Of a stretch of 17,744 bases of DNA, positions 1 to 7,458 are shown one piece after another. Numbering within the stretch: position 1 is the stretch's first letter; each line of letters begins with the position of its first letter. The notes under the pieces were generated by a model. It searched no databases. It was not told where the DNA came from and worked only from the letters and a program-made list of their open reading frames with translations. This DNA comes from CAYHBO01 sp964354855 (GTDB lineage Bacteria; Babelota; Babeliae; Babelales; RVW-14): contig CAYHBO010000035.1 in assembly GCA_964354855.1 (NCBI GenBank), positions 1 through 17,744 on the forward strand. Reading direction: 5' to 3'. The translations under genes were made by a program, and so were the position numbers.

Positions 1-22
1 GTCTTTAAATTATCTTGGCGCT

Positions 23-682
23 ATGTTTATTGAATGTGCCTCTTCATCTGAAGAAGTCGTTATTATCCACAATCCTGGATTCACAGATTTTATATTTAAT
101 CTTTGGAAAATGCTGTCGATTAAGAGTTTGCAGATAAAAAGAGATGATCCCTGCTTTGTTCAAGAAAAATTATATTTTAATGTTATATCGGAAAAGCTTA
201 ATCTTCGAGGACAAATTTTTGTTCATCCATTAAGTAATTTTTATTCTCAAGCAGAGGACCCTGAACTGAAAGTTCTTAGAATAGATGGGTTTGATTATAT
301 AACTTCAGAGAACTATTTCCAGGCAAAACGGTATCAGGCTACGGCGGAACATCGTCTTGCTATGGCTCGTAGCGAAGTTGACCTTTCTCGTGCAACAGAA
401 ATTGCAATTGCTCCCTCACCCGGAAAAGCTTGGTACTATGGAAAAACATCAGCAGATATGATCGAAAAGGAAGACGAAGTTCGCATCATGAAGCAAGCCT
501 TGAGTGCTAAGTTTGCCCAAAATCCGCAACTCAAAAAAATTCTTTTGGAGACAAATAACATGTTTTTAGTTTATAACCATTTTGATCTTTTTTGGGGTTA
601 TGGGTCTATGGGAGAAGGTGCTAATGTGTTGGGGCTTTTATTGATGCAATTAAGAATGATATTACGGTTATTGGAGCCTTAA
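23..682 (+). CDS. NADAR (YbiA/DUF1768) family protein, possibly 5'-truncated by the window edge
   Basis: NADAR proteins bind or hydrolyse ADP-ribose-type N-glycosides; characterised members remove ADP-ribose from guanine bases or cleave riboflavin intermediates. The family motifs are visible in order: PLSNFY (residues 69-74), SENYFQAK (95-102, with the family's conserved Glu at 96), SPGKAW (132-137), the AL-AKF-QNP helix (159-168), FDLFWGYG (187-194) and NVLGLLLMQLR (201-211). The active-site motifs look intact, unlike in the two downstream paralogs. About 65 residues precede the domain and match nothing I recognise. The ATG at 23 has no good ribosome binding site, and the frame is open to base 2, so the true start may lie outside the window and a signal peptide could be missing from view. 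Family assignment is confident; substrate is unknown. Confidence 0.8.
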   Translation: MFIECASSSEEVVIIHNPGFTDFIFNLWKMLSIKSLQIKRDDPCFVQEKLYFNVISEKLNLRGQIFVHPLSNFYSQAEDPELKVLRIDGFDYITSENYFQAKRYQATAEHRLAMARSEVDLSRATEIAIAPSPGKAWYYGKTSADMIEKEDEVRIMKQALSAKFAQNPQLKKILLETNNMFLVYNHFDLFWGYGSMGEGANVLGLLLMQLRMILRLLEP

Positions 683-703
683 GTGTGGGTGAGATAGTTT
701 TAG

Positions 704-922
704 GAGAATTTATCTATAGAAGTGCAACAAGAGCTCTTGAAGAAGGCATTGTTTGCGAATTTTACTCAGAACCAAGAACTTGAAGAATATCTTTTAAAAA
801 CAGATAATGCGTTTTTAGTGTTTCGTGTTGACTACGATAATGTTCTTGGTGATGGCAAAGATGGGAAGGGGCAGAATCTTCTTGGGGTTTTGTTGATGGA
901 ACTTCGGGAATTATTAAAATAA
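704..922 (+). pseudogene. C-terminal remnant of a NADAR-like gene
   Basis: From the TAG at 701-703 the frame reads through a GTG at 722 to a stop at 920-922. It encodes only the last third of a NADAR-like domain: the LFANFTQNQELEEYLL helix, then LVF and GQNLLGVLLMELR. These match the C-termini of the two exported paralogs downstream. The similarity starts before the GTG (NLSIE aligns with the TSIE region of the gene at 1884), so the GTG is probably just the first start-like codon inside a truncated copy. The zinc-ribbon and central parts are absent. A 66-residue protein could still be made from 722, but I see no convincing ribosome binding site. Read as a decayed tandem duplicate. Confidence 0.6.
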
Positions 923-952
923 TATGAAATTCAAGTTTAAAAAGAGGTTAGA

Positions 953-1894
953 GTGAAGTTACAAGCTGTCGTTCGGTTATCATTGTTTATGTTGAGTAAC
1001 GGCCTTTCTGCAATGCAAGCGGATCAAGTGGCATTGGATCTTAATTCATGGCTGAACTTACCTGTTCCAGAATTTCAGCAACCAGCATGTGAAGCGTGTT
1101 ATAACATTAATGATTTTGTATCATGTTGGGGATGTGGAAACATTTTTCCTGGAGTTCTTTTTTCACAGAGCAGAGATTCTATAACATGTTTATTTTGTAA
1201 TAAGATCTTTGATCTAACACTTTTTAATAAAAGTGACGGTTCTATGACGTGTAAAGCTTGTAATACGATTTTTTTTAATACGGTTGGATCTTCATATGGG
1301 AAACCGTTAAATCATCCATTGAATAATGTTTATGGAGAGCTTGCAGATCTTGAAGTTATTAATCAGAGAAGGGCTCCTAAAATTTCTCCAATCTATGTAG
1401 ATGAAGAATGTTATCAAACGGTCGATCATTATTATGGCCGTATGGTTTTTGAGGAAGCGGGGAAAAAAAATGAAACAGACACCATGAGAGTTGGCTGGAA
1501 TGCTGGCATTGCTTGGTATATTGATATGCGAGTAAATACCATTTCTATTAAAAAAGTTTCTTTACTCAGCAGAATTAATTTTATAAAAAAAGGGTTGTTT
1601 GCAAAGTTTACGCAAAACAAAGAACTTAAAGATTTTCTTCTGTCTACGGGGAGAGCTTATCTTGTTTTTCATAAGCAGACATCTTTAGGAATTTTTAGCG
1701 ATGCTGGTTATAAAGATATTCCAGGTCAAAATCTTCTTGGGTTGTTGTTAATGGAATTACGACGGGCATTAAGAAATGGCACTGTGGATATATCCAAGAG
1801 TAAACAATTTCGAGGCGATAATCTTTGTGATCCTGCTCCTCTACTAAGTTTGAGAAAGCCAAGATTTCAGAAGGGGGGTTTGAATGAAGTTTAG
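953..1894 (+). CDS. exported NADAR-like protein with four CxxC knuckles
   Basis: The GTG start has AGAGG five bases upstream. Residues 1-20 form a Sec signal peptide ending LSA, followed by MQ. Next come four CxxC pairs (C46/C49, C58/C61, C79/C82, C100/C103), suggesting one or two zinc-binding ribbons. A NADAR-like domain follows: HPLNNVY (121-127), TVDHYYG (156-162), GLFAKFTQN (214-222) and GQNLLGLLLMELR (258-270). The family Glu of the SEHYYQA-type motif is Asp here, the following Gln-Ala-x-Lys is lost, and the Asp-x-x-Trp-Gly motif is replaced by IFSDAGYKD. Catalysis is therefore doubtful, and a binding role is more likely. Compared with the next gene it has two extra CxxC units made by a 63-bp tandem repeat. 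Its last 11 bases overlap the following gene, so they are probably translated together. Export suggests a host-directed or surface role (inference). Confidence 0.75.
   Translation: MKLQAVVRLSLFMLSNGLSAMQADQVALDLNSWLNLPVPEFQQPACEACYNINDFVSCWGCGNIFPGVLFSQSRDSITCLFCNKIFDLTLFNKSDGSMTCKACNTIFFNTVGSSYGKPLNHPLNNVYGELADLEVINQRRAPKISPIYVDEECYQTVDHYYGRMVFEEAGKKNETDTMRVGWNAGIAWYIDMRVNTISIKKVSLLSRINFIKKGLFAKFTQNKELKDFLLSTGRAYLVFHKQTSLGIFSDAGYKDIPGQNLLGLLLMELRRALRNGTVDISKSKQFRGDNLCDPAPLLSLRKPRFQKGGLNEV
1121..1279 (+). repeat. 63-bp coding tandem repeat of a CxxC knuckle, about 2.5 units
   Basis: Inside the exported NADAR-like gene the protein repeats every 21 residues: SCWGCGNIF, TCLFCNKIF and TCKACNTIFF begin at residues 57, 78 and 99. 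Units start at 1121, 1184 and 1247; the third is cut short and runs into the NADAR-like part. The paralog at 1884 has only one equivalent unit (TCESCGTIFF), so the expansion is copy-specific. Confidence 0.7.
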
Positions 1895-2645
1895 AGGTAT
1901 GGTTTGGTTACTATTTTATTTATTTTTGTTGAGTGATTGTCTTTCTGCTATGCAGAGTTCTCAGTTGGCATTGAGTTTATATTCATGGACAAGTTTATCT
2001 GTTCCAGAATTTCAGCGTTCAGTATGTGAAGCATGTTCTAAAAATACAGCATATATGACGTGTGAATCGTGCGGAACGATTTTTTTTAATATCGTAGGAA
2101 GTTCGAATGGTGAGTCTTTAAATCATCCGTTAAGCAATATTTATGGAGAGCCTGAAGATCTTAAGTGTGCAGCCCAGAGTTGTTTCCCTAAAATTTTACC
2201 AATTATTGTTGATGGAAAAAGTTATCAAACCGTAGATCAATATTATGGATCGGTTCTTCTTACACTAGTGGGTAGAAAAGATCAAGCAGCTATAATTGAA
2301 AAAGGGTTTGGCATGAATTTAGCGTGGTATATTGATAATGCTGTCAGCAGTACCTCTATCGAAACAATATCTTTAGAACAAAAAATTAATTATATGAAAA
2401 GAGGGTTATTTGCAAAATTTACTCAAAATCAGGAGCTTCAAGATTTTCTTTTGTCTACAGGTGAGGTCTACCTAATTTTTAGAGGGAGAACCGTTAATGG
2501 TTTGTTTAGCGACATTAATTACAAAAATGAACGAGGACAAAATCTTCTTGGTCATTTGTTGATGGAATTAAGATGGGCATTGAGAAATGGATTTTTTGCT
2601 GAGGTGTATACAAAACAGAGAATGCGTCTTCGTGAAGATGATTAA
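1884..2645 (+). CDS. exported NADAR-like protein with two CxxC knuckles
   Basis: Paralog of the preceding gene and overlapping its 3' end by 11 bases. A strong purine-rich ribosome binding site (AAGGGGGG) lies inside the upstream gene, which suggests translational coupling. Residues 1-22 are a signal peptide ending LSA, followed by MQ. Two CxxC pairs (C48/C51, C60/C63) form a probable zinc ribbon. NADAR-like motifs follow: HPLSNIY (81-87), TVDQYYG (116-122), GLFAKFTQN (174-182) and GQNLLGHLLMELR (218-230). As in its neighbour, the catalytic Glu position is Asp and the Asp-x-x-Trp-Gly motif is replaced (LFSDINYKN), so glycosidase activity is doubtful. It may bind an ADP-ribose-like ligand outside the cell (inference). 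The C-terminal 20 residues are charged and unlike the neighbour's tail. Confidence 0.75.
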   Translation: MKFRGMVWLLFYLFLLSDCLSAMQSSQLALSLYSWTSLSVPEFQRSVCEACSKNTAYMTCESCGTIFFNIVGSSNGESLNHPLSNIYGEPEDLKCAAQSCFPKILPIIVDGKSYQTVDQYYGSVLLTLVGRKDQAAIIEKGFGMNLAWYIDNAVSSTSIETISLEQKINYMKRGLFAKFTQNQELQDFLLSTGEVYLIFRGRTVNGLFSDINYKNERGQNLLGHLLMELRWALRNGFFAEVYTKQRMRLREDD

Positions 2646-2741
2646 ATTTATTGCAAAAACGTTTCGATCCAGATGTTATTCGGATGTTTTTGTTGTATGT
2701 TTCTTTAGATTTTATGATCAAATCATTATCAAGGTATATAT

Positions 2742-3431
2742 TTATCTTTCAACATGTAATCCAACCAATCGCATTGGAGCCTCGGTTCCTCCGGCTATTT
2801 TTATAGGTAACGCAAGTACATAGGCGCCACGCGGTGGCATAAGAAGGGCGTTGGCAACATTTTCAATGATAAACTTTCCTGCGCCGAGTATTAGTTGATG
2901 TACGGGATATTCATTGCCAGGACGGTCAGGTCCTAAGGTGTCTATTCCTAAGCCATTGATATTTCTGGTGACAAGAAGTGTTGCGGCCTCTTTTGATACC
3001 GTAGGAAACACATGATTGTTTCGGTATTGTTCTGGACGATGCCAAAATTGTTCCCACCCGGTATGCATGATCACGATCATACCTTCTTCAATCTTGCCGT
3101 GTTGGTATTCGAATTTTTCAATATCTTCAGTGGTTATCTGATAGTTTTCATGCATCTTATAGGAGACATCAATAATTACACAAGGTGCAATGAGTTGTTT
3201 AAGAGGAATATCGGCGATTGATAATCCTTTGGGTACACAATGAGCTGGAGCATCCATGTGAGTGCCAATTCCGGCATGCAGATTTAGTTTTTGTACGCGA
3301 AATTTTGTATCGGTTGTGCAATCAGCATAATCAAACATAGACTCAGTGGTAAAGCCACAGTCTCCATCCCATGAAGGAATAGTTTGAGATAGTGTATGGG
3401 TTAAGTCAATGAGACGAAACGGATCTTTCAT
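2742..3431 (-). CDS. cyclase / kynurenine formamidase family metal-dependent hydrolase
   Basis: Member of the Cyclase family (PF04199), which includes kynurenine formamidase KynB and related amide or lactone hydrolases. The family signature is clear: an N-terminal IDLTHTLS segment and the metal-binding HxxxGTHxDxPxH (H52, H58, D60 and H64 counted from this start), then GMIVIMHTGW and a C-terminal GLGIDTLGPDRP. Length (229 residues) is normal for the family. I chose the ATG at 3431 over the GTG at 3470: the first 13 residues of the longer version lie outside the conserved domain, and AAAAGGG sits just upstream of the ATG. It is last in a run of four minus-strand genes. No tryptophan catabolism genes are nearby, so the substrate is open. 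No signal peptide is seen, so it is probably cytoplasmic. Confidence 0.85.
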   Translation of the reverse strand: MKDPFRLIDLTHTLSQTIPSWDGDCGFTTESMFDYADCTTDTKFRVQKLNLHAGIGTHMDAPAHCVPKGLSIADIPLKQLIAPCVIIDVSYKMHENYQITTEDIEKFEYQHGKIEEGMIVIMHTGWEQFWHRPEQYRNNHVFPTVSKEAATLLVTRNINGLGIDTLGPDRPGNEYPVHQLILGAGKFIIENVANALLMPPRGAYVLALPIKIAGGTEAPMRLVGLHVER

Positions 3432-3555
3432 CAGGGCCCTTTTACAATATGTTTTTAATATATTTCCCACGGTTATGGTTTATCATGTTTGATTTAAGTT
3501 GGTCAATAAATCATTGAATAGGCCTTAAAGTCCAGTTCATGGTGAGGGTGGTTGA

Positions 3556-3795
3556 TTATTTGTCAGGGCTAAGATTCAGAATATCGATTTTACGATAGAG
3601 AGTGCTGCGGCTCATGCCAAGAATGCGTGATGCAACAAGATAATTATAGTTGGTCTCCTGGAGAACCAGGTTGATAATGGATTTTTCAACTTCTTCCATG
3701 AGTAAGGGGTAAATGTTGCCAGGTCCTGTTCTGCCGATGCCATCGATCATTTTACTGACTTCTTTTTTTAATAACTCATGGATAGAAATGGACAT
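3556..3795 (-). CDS. small Fis-type helix-turn-helix DNA-binding protein
   Basis: A 79-residue protein whose second half matches the Fis/NtrC C-terminal helix-turn-helix (HTH_8, PF02954). The segment from about residue 36 reads EKSIINLVLQETNYN, then ASRILGMSRSTLYRKI, with the typical AS-LGMSR-TLYRK recognition-helix pattern. The N-terminal half is probably the dimerising helix pair, as in Fis. No AAA+ or receiver domain is attached, so it is a stand-alone nucleoid-type or local regulator rather than a fragment of an NtrC-class activator. The start has no clear ribosome binding site; the Met at residue 16 is an alternative. It lies 23 bases downstream of the delta-like gene and is probably co-transcribed with it. 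Targets are unknown. Confidence 0.75.
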   Translation of the reverse strand: MSISIHELLKKEVSKMIDGIGRTGPGNIYPLLMEEVEKSIINLVLQETNYNYLVASRILGMSRSTLYRKIDILNLSPDK

Positions 3796-3818
3796 AGGGC
3801 TAAAACTTTCGTGTAACG

Positions 3819-4775
3819 TTATTTTGTGTTTTTTTCAAAATAATTCATATAAAACAAATCTAGAGAACAAAACATTGACCCTTGTTTAAGGGTGAAATCA
3901 ATAGAATATAAAAAATTATACAGATTCACCAATGTTGCTTGCTTACATTTTTTGTAACCATGCTGAATGAAAGAAGAGGGCAAACGATAACTCATTTTTT
4001 TAGCTTCTGCAAATTTCTTTTGTTCTAAAAACATAATAGTGTAGTGAGCTTTCCATAATAAGTCGGCCCAAAATGAGATCCAAAAAATAGCCGGGTACTC
4101 ATCTTTGAGTTGGCTCCATTGACGGAAAAAAAGAACCTGTTCCTGGGCGAAAAAATATTCAGTAAGTTTGGTTAACTGTGCTTGAGGTTGTGTTGGCATG
4201 AGTAAATTTTTGATGACGGCGTGGATATCTCGAGTATGAGTTAGAGCAGCTTGTTGCATAAATGAGCACAGAGCATCAAGTGAGATGTTATCTACATGAA
4301 TGAGATATTTTTTGATGATAGCTGCTTTGTTCTCTGTAATGCCATCACCTAAAAAAGCAATAAGTTGGTCGATAGTGGTAGCTTCAGTTAAAGAACTGAG
4401 CTGAATCTTTTCAGCTGATGGGATATCGATAAGTTCTGGAGTAAAAAAAGCAATAAAGTTTTCACCTTGGTAGGTACTAAGAAATGCAATGAGTTTTTCT
4501 TTATCTTTTGCCGCCATGCCGGATAAATCACCAAGCCAGTAGTACATTGGCATACCCAAAAAGCTTTGGCTAAGCATGGCGATTAATTCTTGGTACCCAA
4601 TTGAGGCAATATGAATTTTCTTGAGTTCAATATCGATTATTTTTTGCTGTACCAATGTATCGACTAGTGTCTGAAAAAAGAGCTGTGGATACGTTGTCGA
4701 AGTGAAGTGCATAAGCTTATGCTTTTGCCATAGATCGGGGAATTTAGCTTGTTGTAGGAAGGTACTAAAGTTCAT
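3819..4775 (-). CDS. divergent DNA polymerase III delta subunit-like protein
   Basis: In bacteria the delta subunit (HolA) is part of the clamp loader and opens the beta clamp. I see no Walker motif, as expected for delta. The layout fits: an N-terminal alpha/beta part containing MLSQSFLGMPMYYWLGDL (the segment where delta has its FG-rich beta-binding loop), then YQGENFIAFFTPELI, a central helical domain, and a C-terminal helical bundle ending HGYKKCKQATLVNLYNFL and then SIDFTLKQGSM. This last part resembles delta's conserved D-x-x-L-K-x-G near the C-terminus. Length (318) fits delta (about 320-345). Sequence similarity is weak, so this is a fold-level guess; otherwise it is a hypothetical cytoplasmic protein. 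It lies 47 bases after the hydrolase gene and 23 before the Fis-type gene. Confidence 0.45.
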   Translation of the reverse strand: MNFSTFLQQAKFPDLWQKHKLMHFTSTTYPQLFFQTLVDTLVQQKIIDIELKKIHIASIGYQELIAMLSQSFLGMPMYYWLGDLSGMAAKDKEKLIAFLSTYQGENFIAFFTPELIDIPSAEKIQLSSLTEATTIDQLIAFLGDGITENKAAIIKKYLIHVDNISLDALCSFMQQAALTHTRDIHAVIKNLLMPTQPQAQLTKLTEYFFAQEQVLFFRQWSQLKDEYPAIFWISFWADLLWKAHYTIMFLEQKKFAEAKKMSYRLPSSFIQHGYKKCKQATLVNLYNFLYSIDFTLKQGSMFCSLDLFYMNYFEKNTK

Positions 4776-4822
4776 GATTTCTCGTGATTAAGAATGGGAC
4801 AACGTCGCTTAGAGTAAGTCTT

Positions 4823-5638
4823 TTATTCTTTGATAGCAAGAGGCAAATCAAGGTCTCGCATAACCATATACTCAGGTCGTTTATAGCTGTAAAAGTTAAT
4901 GCCGCCGTGAGCTCCCCATGAGAACATCTGAAAGCCACTTGAATGGTCAAGTGCAAGTTTTTCCGGGATATCAAGTAGCCATTGACCAATCGTTGGGTGA
5001 TGTAATTTTGCATGGTTTGGGCCATGGTTATCGATCCATGTTTTCAGGTTAGAGCAGTTGCTAATGTTTGGCATTTTTCTTTTATAAAAACCCATGACCG
5101 GTTGGATTAAATCTTTACTTGAGTATAAAGCACAGATGTTTTTGATCACATCCATGGATGGCATAAAATTTTTTGTATCGATGGGAGTTCCCAAAAGATA
5201 GGCTTTGTGAATCGTGCTTTGCTTTGTCGTATGATTACTCATCATGAATGCTCTAACCCGTGCGGTAATCAGTATATCACAACGTCCCATAGCAGATTTT
5301 TTTTGCTGGTCTAGTTCTTGACTTGCCTTCATGATGACGTTGCCGCCATGACTGTGTCCAATCAAGATCATTTCTTCTTCGGTGTTTGGGTAGGTGTTAA
5401 TGAAGTAAGCAAGTTTTTTTGCGGCTGTTTCGATATCTTTGTTTAACGGCATCCCTGACCATTGAAATGATATGACATTATGGCCATGTTGTTGTGCAGG
5501 TGCTTTGATTGCTTCATAAAAATCGCCACCGGGAAGGTGCCATTGGTTCTTTTTGGCAAACGAGCCATGGACTAAGACAACGAGGGAATGGAGTGGGGTG
5601 ATGGAGAAAAGTAGTCCCACAAGAAATAGTTTTTTCAT
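4823..5638 (-). CDS. exported alpha/beta hydrolase (lipase/esterase-like)
   Basis: Residues 1-18 form a short Sec signal peptide. It is followed at once by the first core strand and oxyanion motif LVVLVHGS (19-26). The nucleophile elbow is GHSHGG (94-99), making Ser96 the catalytic serine. SSKDLIQPV (173-181) is a plausible acid-bearing segment (Asp176), and the histidine-rich stretch 205-214 probably supplies the catalytic His. Length (271) is normal for a small alpha/beta hydrolase. The start is supported by AAAAGGA about 7 bases upstream. It is first in a minus-strand run followed by the delta-like, Fis-type and cyclase genes, though their functions do not obviously connect. A lipid or ester substrate outside the cytoplasm is likely, but specificity cannot be read from the sequence. 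It is divergent from the ATPase gene at 5810. Confidence 0.75.
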   Translation of the reverse strand: MKKLFLVGLLFSITPLHSLVVLVHGSFAKKNQWHLPGGDFYEAIKAPAQQHGHNVISFQWSGMPLNKDIETAAKKLAYFINTYPNTEEEMILIGHSHGGNVIMKASQELDQQKKSAMGRCDILITARVRAFMMSNHTTKQSTIHKAYLLGTPIDTKNFMPSMDVIKNICALYSSKDLIQPVMGFYKRKMPNISNCSNLKTWIDNHGPNHAKLHHPTIGQWLLDIPEKLALDHSSGFQMFSWGAHGGINFYSYKRPEYMVMRDLDLPLAIKE

Positions 5639-5709
5639 GACGATTCCTTTTCATAAAGAACATCGTATAAAAAATGGTTCTTGTGGGGGAATAGTTCAGT
5701 TAATTTTAT

Positions 5710-5725
5710 TTTCTGGATCCAGAAA
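5710..5725. repeat. 16-bp perfect palindrome, site 1 of the GGATCC-centred set
   Basis: TTTCTGGATCCAGAAA is a perfect palindrome. It shares its GGATCC core and A/T flanks with the two arms of the larger inverted repeat 12 bases downstream. It sits in the divergent intergenic region upstream of the ATPase gene, where a weak promoter (TTGTGG at 5681, TTTATT at 5705) may place it near a transcription start. Possible operator site (inference). Confidence 0.6.
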
Positions 5726-5736
5726 GGCTCATTTAT

Positions 5737-5784
5737 TGTGTTTCCGGATCCAAATTGGTAAGGTGGTTTGGATCCGGAAACACA
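5737..5784. repeat. 18-bp perfect inverted repeat with 12-base loop upstream of the ATPase gene
   Basis: The left arm 5737-5754 is the exact reverse complement of the right arm 5767-5784 (TTTGGATCCGGAAACACA). Each arm contains GGATCC. In RNA it would form a very stable hairpin ending 12 bases before the ribosome binding site of the ATPase gene. There is no T-run after it, so it is not an ordinary terminator. An operator pair, a 5' UTR hairpin or a recognition site for the ATPase product are all possible. Confidence 0.8.
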
Positions 5785-5809
5785 CATTTATCTTTTAAGG
5801 AGCTCATTA

Positions 5810-7234
5810 GTGTCCAATTTTATAGGAAGAATAGAAGCTCTAGGCCGTCTTTCAGCACTAACAGAGAAAAGAACTGCTTCTTTCGTTGTGGTTCGGGGAA
5901 GGCGGCGGATTGGTAAAAGCAGACTCATTAAAGAATTTAGTAAGCAGTTTGATACCTTTTATCAGTTTATGGGGCTCCCCCCCGAAAAAGATATAACCAC
6001 GCAAGATCAACTTACGATTTTTTCTCGACAACTGGCTGAACAATGCAAAACCCCTCCCATCATATATGATAATTGGAGTAACGCTTTATGGACCCTTGGT
6101 AAAGAAACCACCTCAGGTAAAATATTGCTTCTCTTTGATGAAATTTCATGGATGGGTTCAAAAGACCCAACTTTTCTAGGTAATATTAAAAATCTTTGGG
6201 ACCAATATCTTAAAAACAATGACAAGCTCATTTTTGTTATTTGTGGTTCGGCATCATCATGGATTGAAAAGAATATTTTAAGTAGTACCGGGTTTGTTGG
6301 ACGTATCTCGCTTACGTTGACGTTGCAAGAATTATCATTGAAAGAATGTAGTGGATTTTGGCCCAAAAATATTTCTGCTTATGAAAAGCTAAAAGTGCTT
6401 GCGGTGACGGGTGGGGTTCCTAAATATTTAGAAGAAATAGATTCAAAGAAGCCTGCTGAAGAGAACATTAAGCGGCTCTGTTTTTCTCATGGGGGTATGC
6501 TGGTAAACGAATTTAACCATATATTTTCAGATCTCTTTTTGCGTGACAGTGTGTTTTATAAAAAGATTGTTGAAGTGCTTGCTACAGGGACTAAAGAACG
6601 ACAAGAAATTTGCGATGCTTTAGGGATTGAATCGAGTGGTCGCATATCAACTTATTTATCAGAACTTGAGTTGGCAGGCTTTATTGTACGAGAGCATACG
6701 TGGGTGATGCCTTCTGGTGTGACGTCAAAATTACATAAATATCGATTAAGTGATAATTACGTACGTTTTTATTTAAAGTATATCGATAAAAATATTACGA
6801 AGATAAATCTTAATGAGTACTCTCTTAAGTCGCTAACACTTTTTCCTGAGTGGAATACTATTATGGGCCTGCAGTTTGAAAATCTTGTTTTGAATAATAG
6901 AACTCTGCTTTATCAGGCCTTAGGTATTAAACCTGATGAAGTTATTTTAGCAAACCCATTCTTTCAAAATAAAACCTATCGTTCATCAGGTTGCCAGATA
7001 GATTTTATGATTCAAACAAAGTTTAGTTCGTTGTACATCTGTGAAATTAAATTTTCAAAGAATGTCATTGGCGAGTCGATTATTGACGAAGTACAAAAGA
7101 AAATAGATTCGCTGATGTATCCCAAAGGGTATTCATGTAGGCCGGTACTTATTCATGTTAATGGAGTAAGCCAGGATGTCATTGATCGGGACTATTTTAC
7201 TGACATAATCGATGTAACAAAATTTCTTGAATGA
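5810..7234 (+). CDS. archaeal-type ATPase with C-terminal DUF234 nuclease-like domain
   Basis: Belongs to the STAND-like ATPase_2 family (PF01637) with a C-terminal DUF234 domain. Walker A is GRRRIGKS (residues 30-37), Walker B ILLLFDE (105-111), and a sensor-like ICGSASSW lies at 144-151. A winged-helix segment follows around 255-320. The C-terminus carries a PD-(D/E)xK-like set: Glu357, Asp398 in QIDFM, and Glu412-x-Lys414 in CEIKF. The start is GTG at 5810 because AAGGAG lies 7 bases upstream; the frame also stays open to a TTG at 5768 within the inverted repeat. Length from the GTG is 474, normal for the family. The physiological role of these ATPases is not established. Upstream palindromes and a similar arrangement at 15069 suggest self-regulation or a DNA-recognition module. 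Confidence 0.85.
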   Translation: MSNFIGRIEALGRLSALTEKRTASFVVVRGRRRIGKSRLIKEFSKQFDTFYQFMGLPPEKDITTQDQLTIFSRQLAEQCKTPPIIYDNWSNALWTLGKETTSGKILLLFDEISWMGSKDPTFLGNIKNLWDQYLKNNDKLIFVICGSASSWIEKNILSSTGFVGRISLTLTLQELSLKECSGFWPKNISAYEKLKVLAVTGGVPKYLEEIDSKKPAEENIKRLCFSHGGMLVNEFNHIFSDLFLRDSVFYKKIVEVLATGTKERQEICDALGIESSGRISTYLSELELAGFIVREHTWVMPSGVTSKLHKYRLSDNYVRFYLKYIDKNITKINLNEYSLKSLTLFPEWNTIMGLQFENLVLNNRTLLYQALGIKPDEVILANPFFQNKTYRSSGCQIDFMIQTKFSSLYICEIKFSKNVIGESIIDEVQKKIDSLMYPKGYSCRPVLIHVNGVSQDVIDRDYFTDIIDVTKFLE

Positions 7235-7250
7235 ACTTATCTATTTTTTT

Positions 7251-7271
7251 CTAAAAATACCCACTTTTTAG
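7251..7271 (+). other. weak A/T hairpin shared with the region after the second ATPase gene
   Basis: CTAAAAA at 7251-7257 pairs with TTTTTAG at 7265-7271, 17 bases after the ATPase stop. The same seven-base arms occur at 16241-16262 right at the stop codon of the other ATPase gene. It could be a weak terminator or a shared promoter-upstream element. Confidence 0.35.
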
Positions 7272-7322
7272 CCATTTTTTAACTATAGACCCATTTTACA
7301 AACCTCTGTTTAACTTGTAAGA

Positions 7323-7328
7323 TATAAT
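7323..7328 (+). promoter_or_regulatory. -10 box of the exported paralog pair
   Basis: A perfect TATAAT lies 44 bases before the ATG at 7372. No good -35 lies at 16-18 bases; TTTACA at 7295 is 22 bases away. The upstream sequence resembles that of the third paralog, whose TTTACA and TATAAT are 17 apart. It would drive the 7372 and 7970 genes together. Confidence 0.45.
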
Positions 7329-7340
7329 TTCAATATGGAA

Positions 7341-7458
7341 TTATTAATCCTTTATAAATGGAGGAGCAATCATGACATTGCTTAAATTATTATTACTTTC
7401 AGCTGGCGTTGTTGCCGGTGTGACTACGGTTAATGCTATGCAGCCTAAGAAGCCGGCT
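7341..7458 (+). repeat. 118-bp direct repeat copy 1: leader, ribosome binding site and signal-peptide coding cassette
   Basis: Matches 7939-8056 at 114 of 118 positions by my count. It spans the 5' leader, GGAGGA ribosome binding site, signal peptide and first residues of the mature protein (to about KKPA). Similarity drops sharply after it. Confidence 0.85.

Noticed and set aside
4765..5025. 86-codon minus-strand frame overlapping the hydrolase gene
   Set aside because: It lies in a different frame within the well-supported alpha/beta hydrolase gene, and shows no domain or ribosome binding site.
5737..5784. Large inverted repeat as an intrinsic terminator of the hydrolase or ATPase gene
   Set aside because: No T-run follows on either strand, and it sits between divergent gene starts, where a terminator makes little sense.
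7295..7328. TTTACA and TATAAT as a standard promoter pair
   Set aside because: Their 22-base spacing is too long; only the -10 box is kept.
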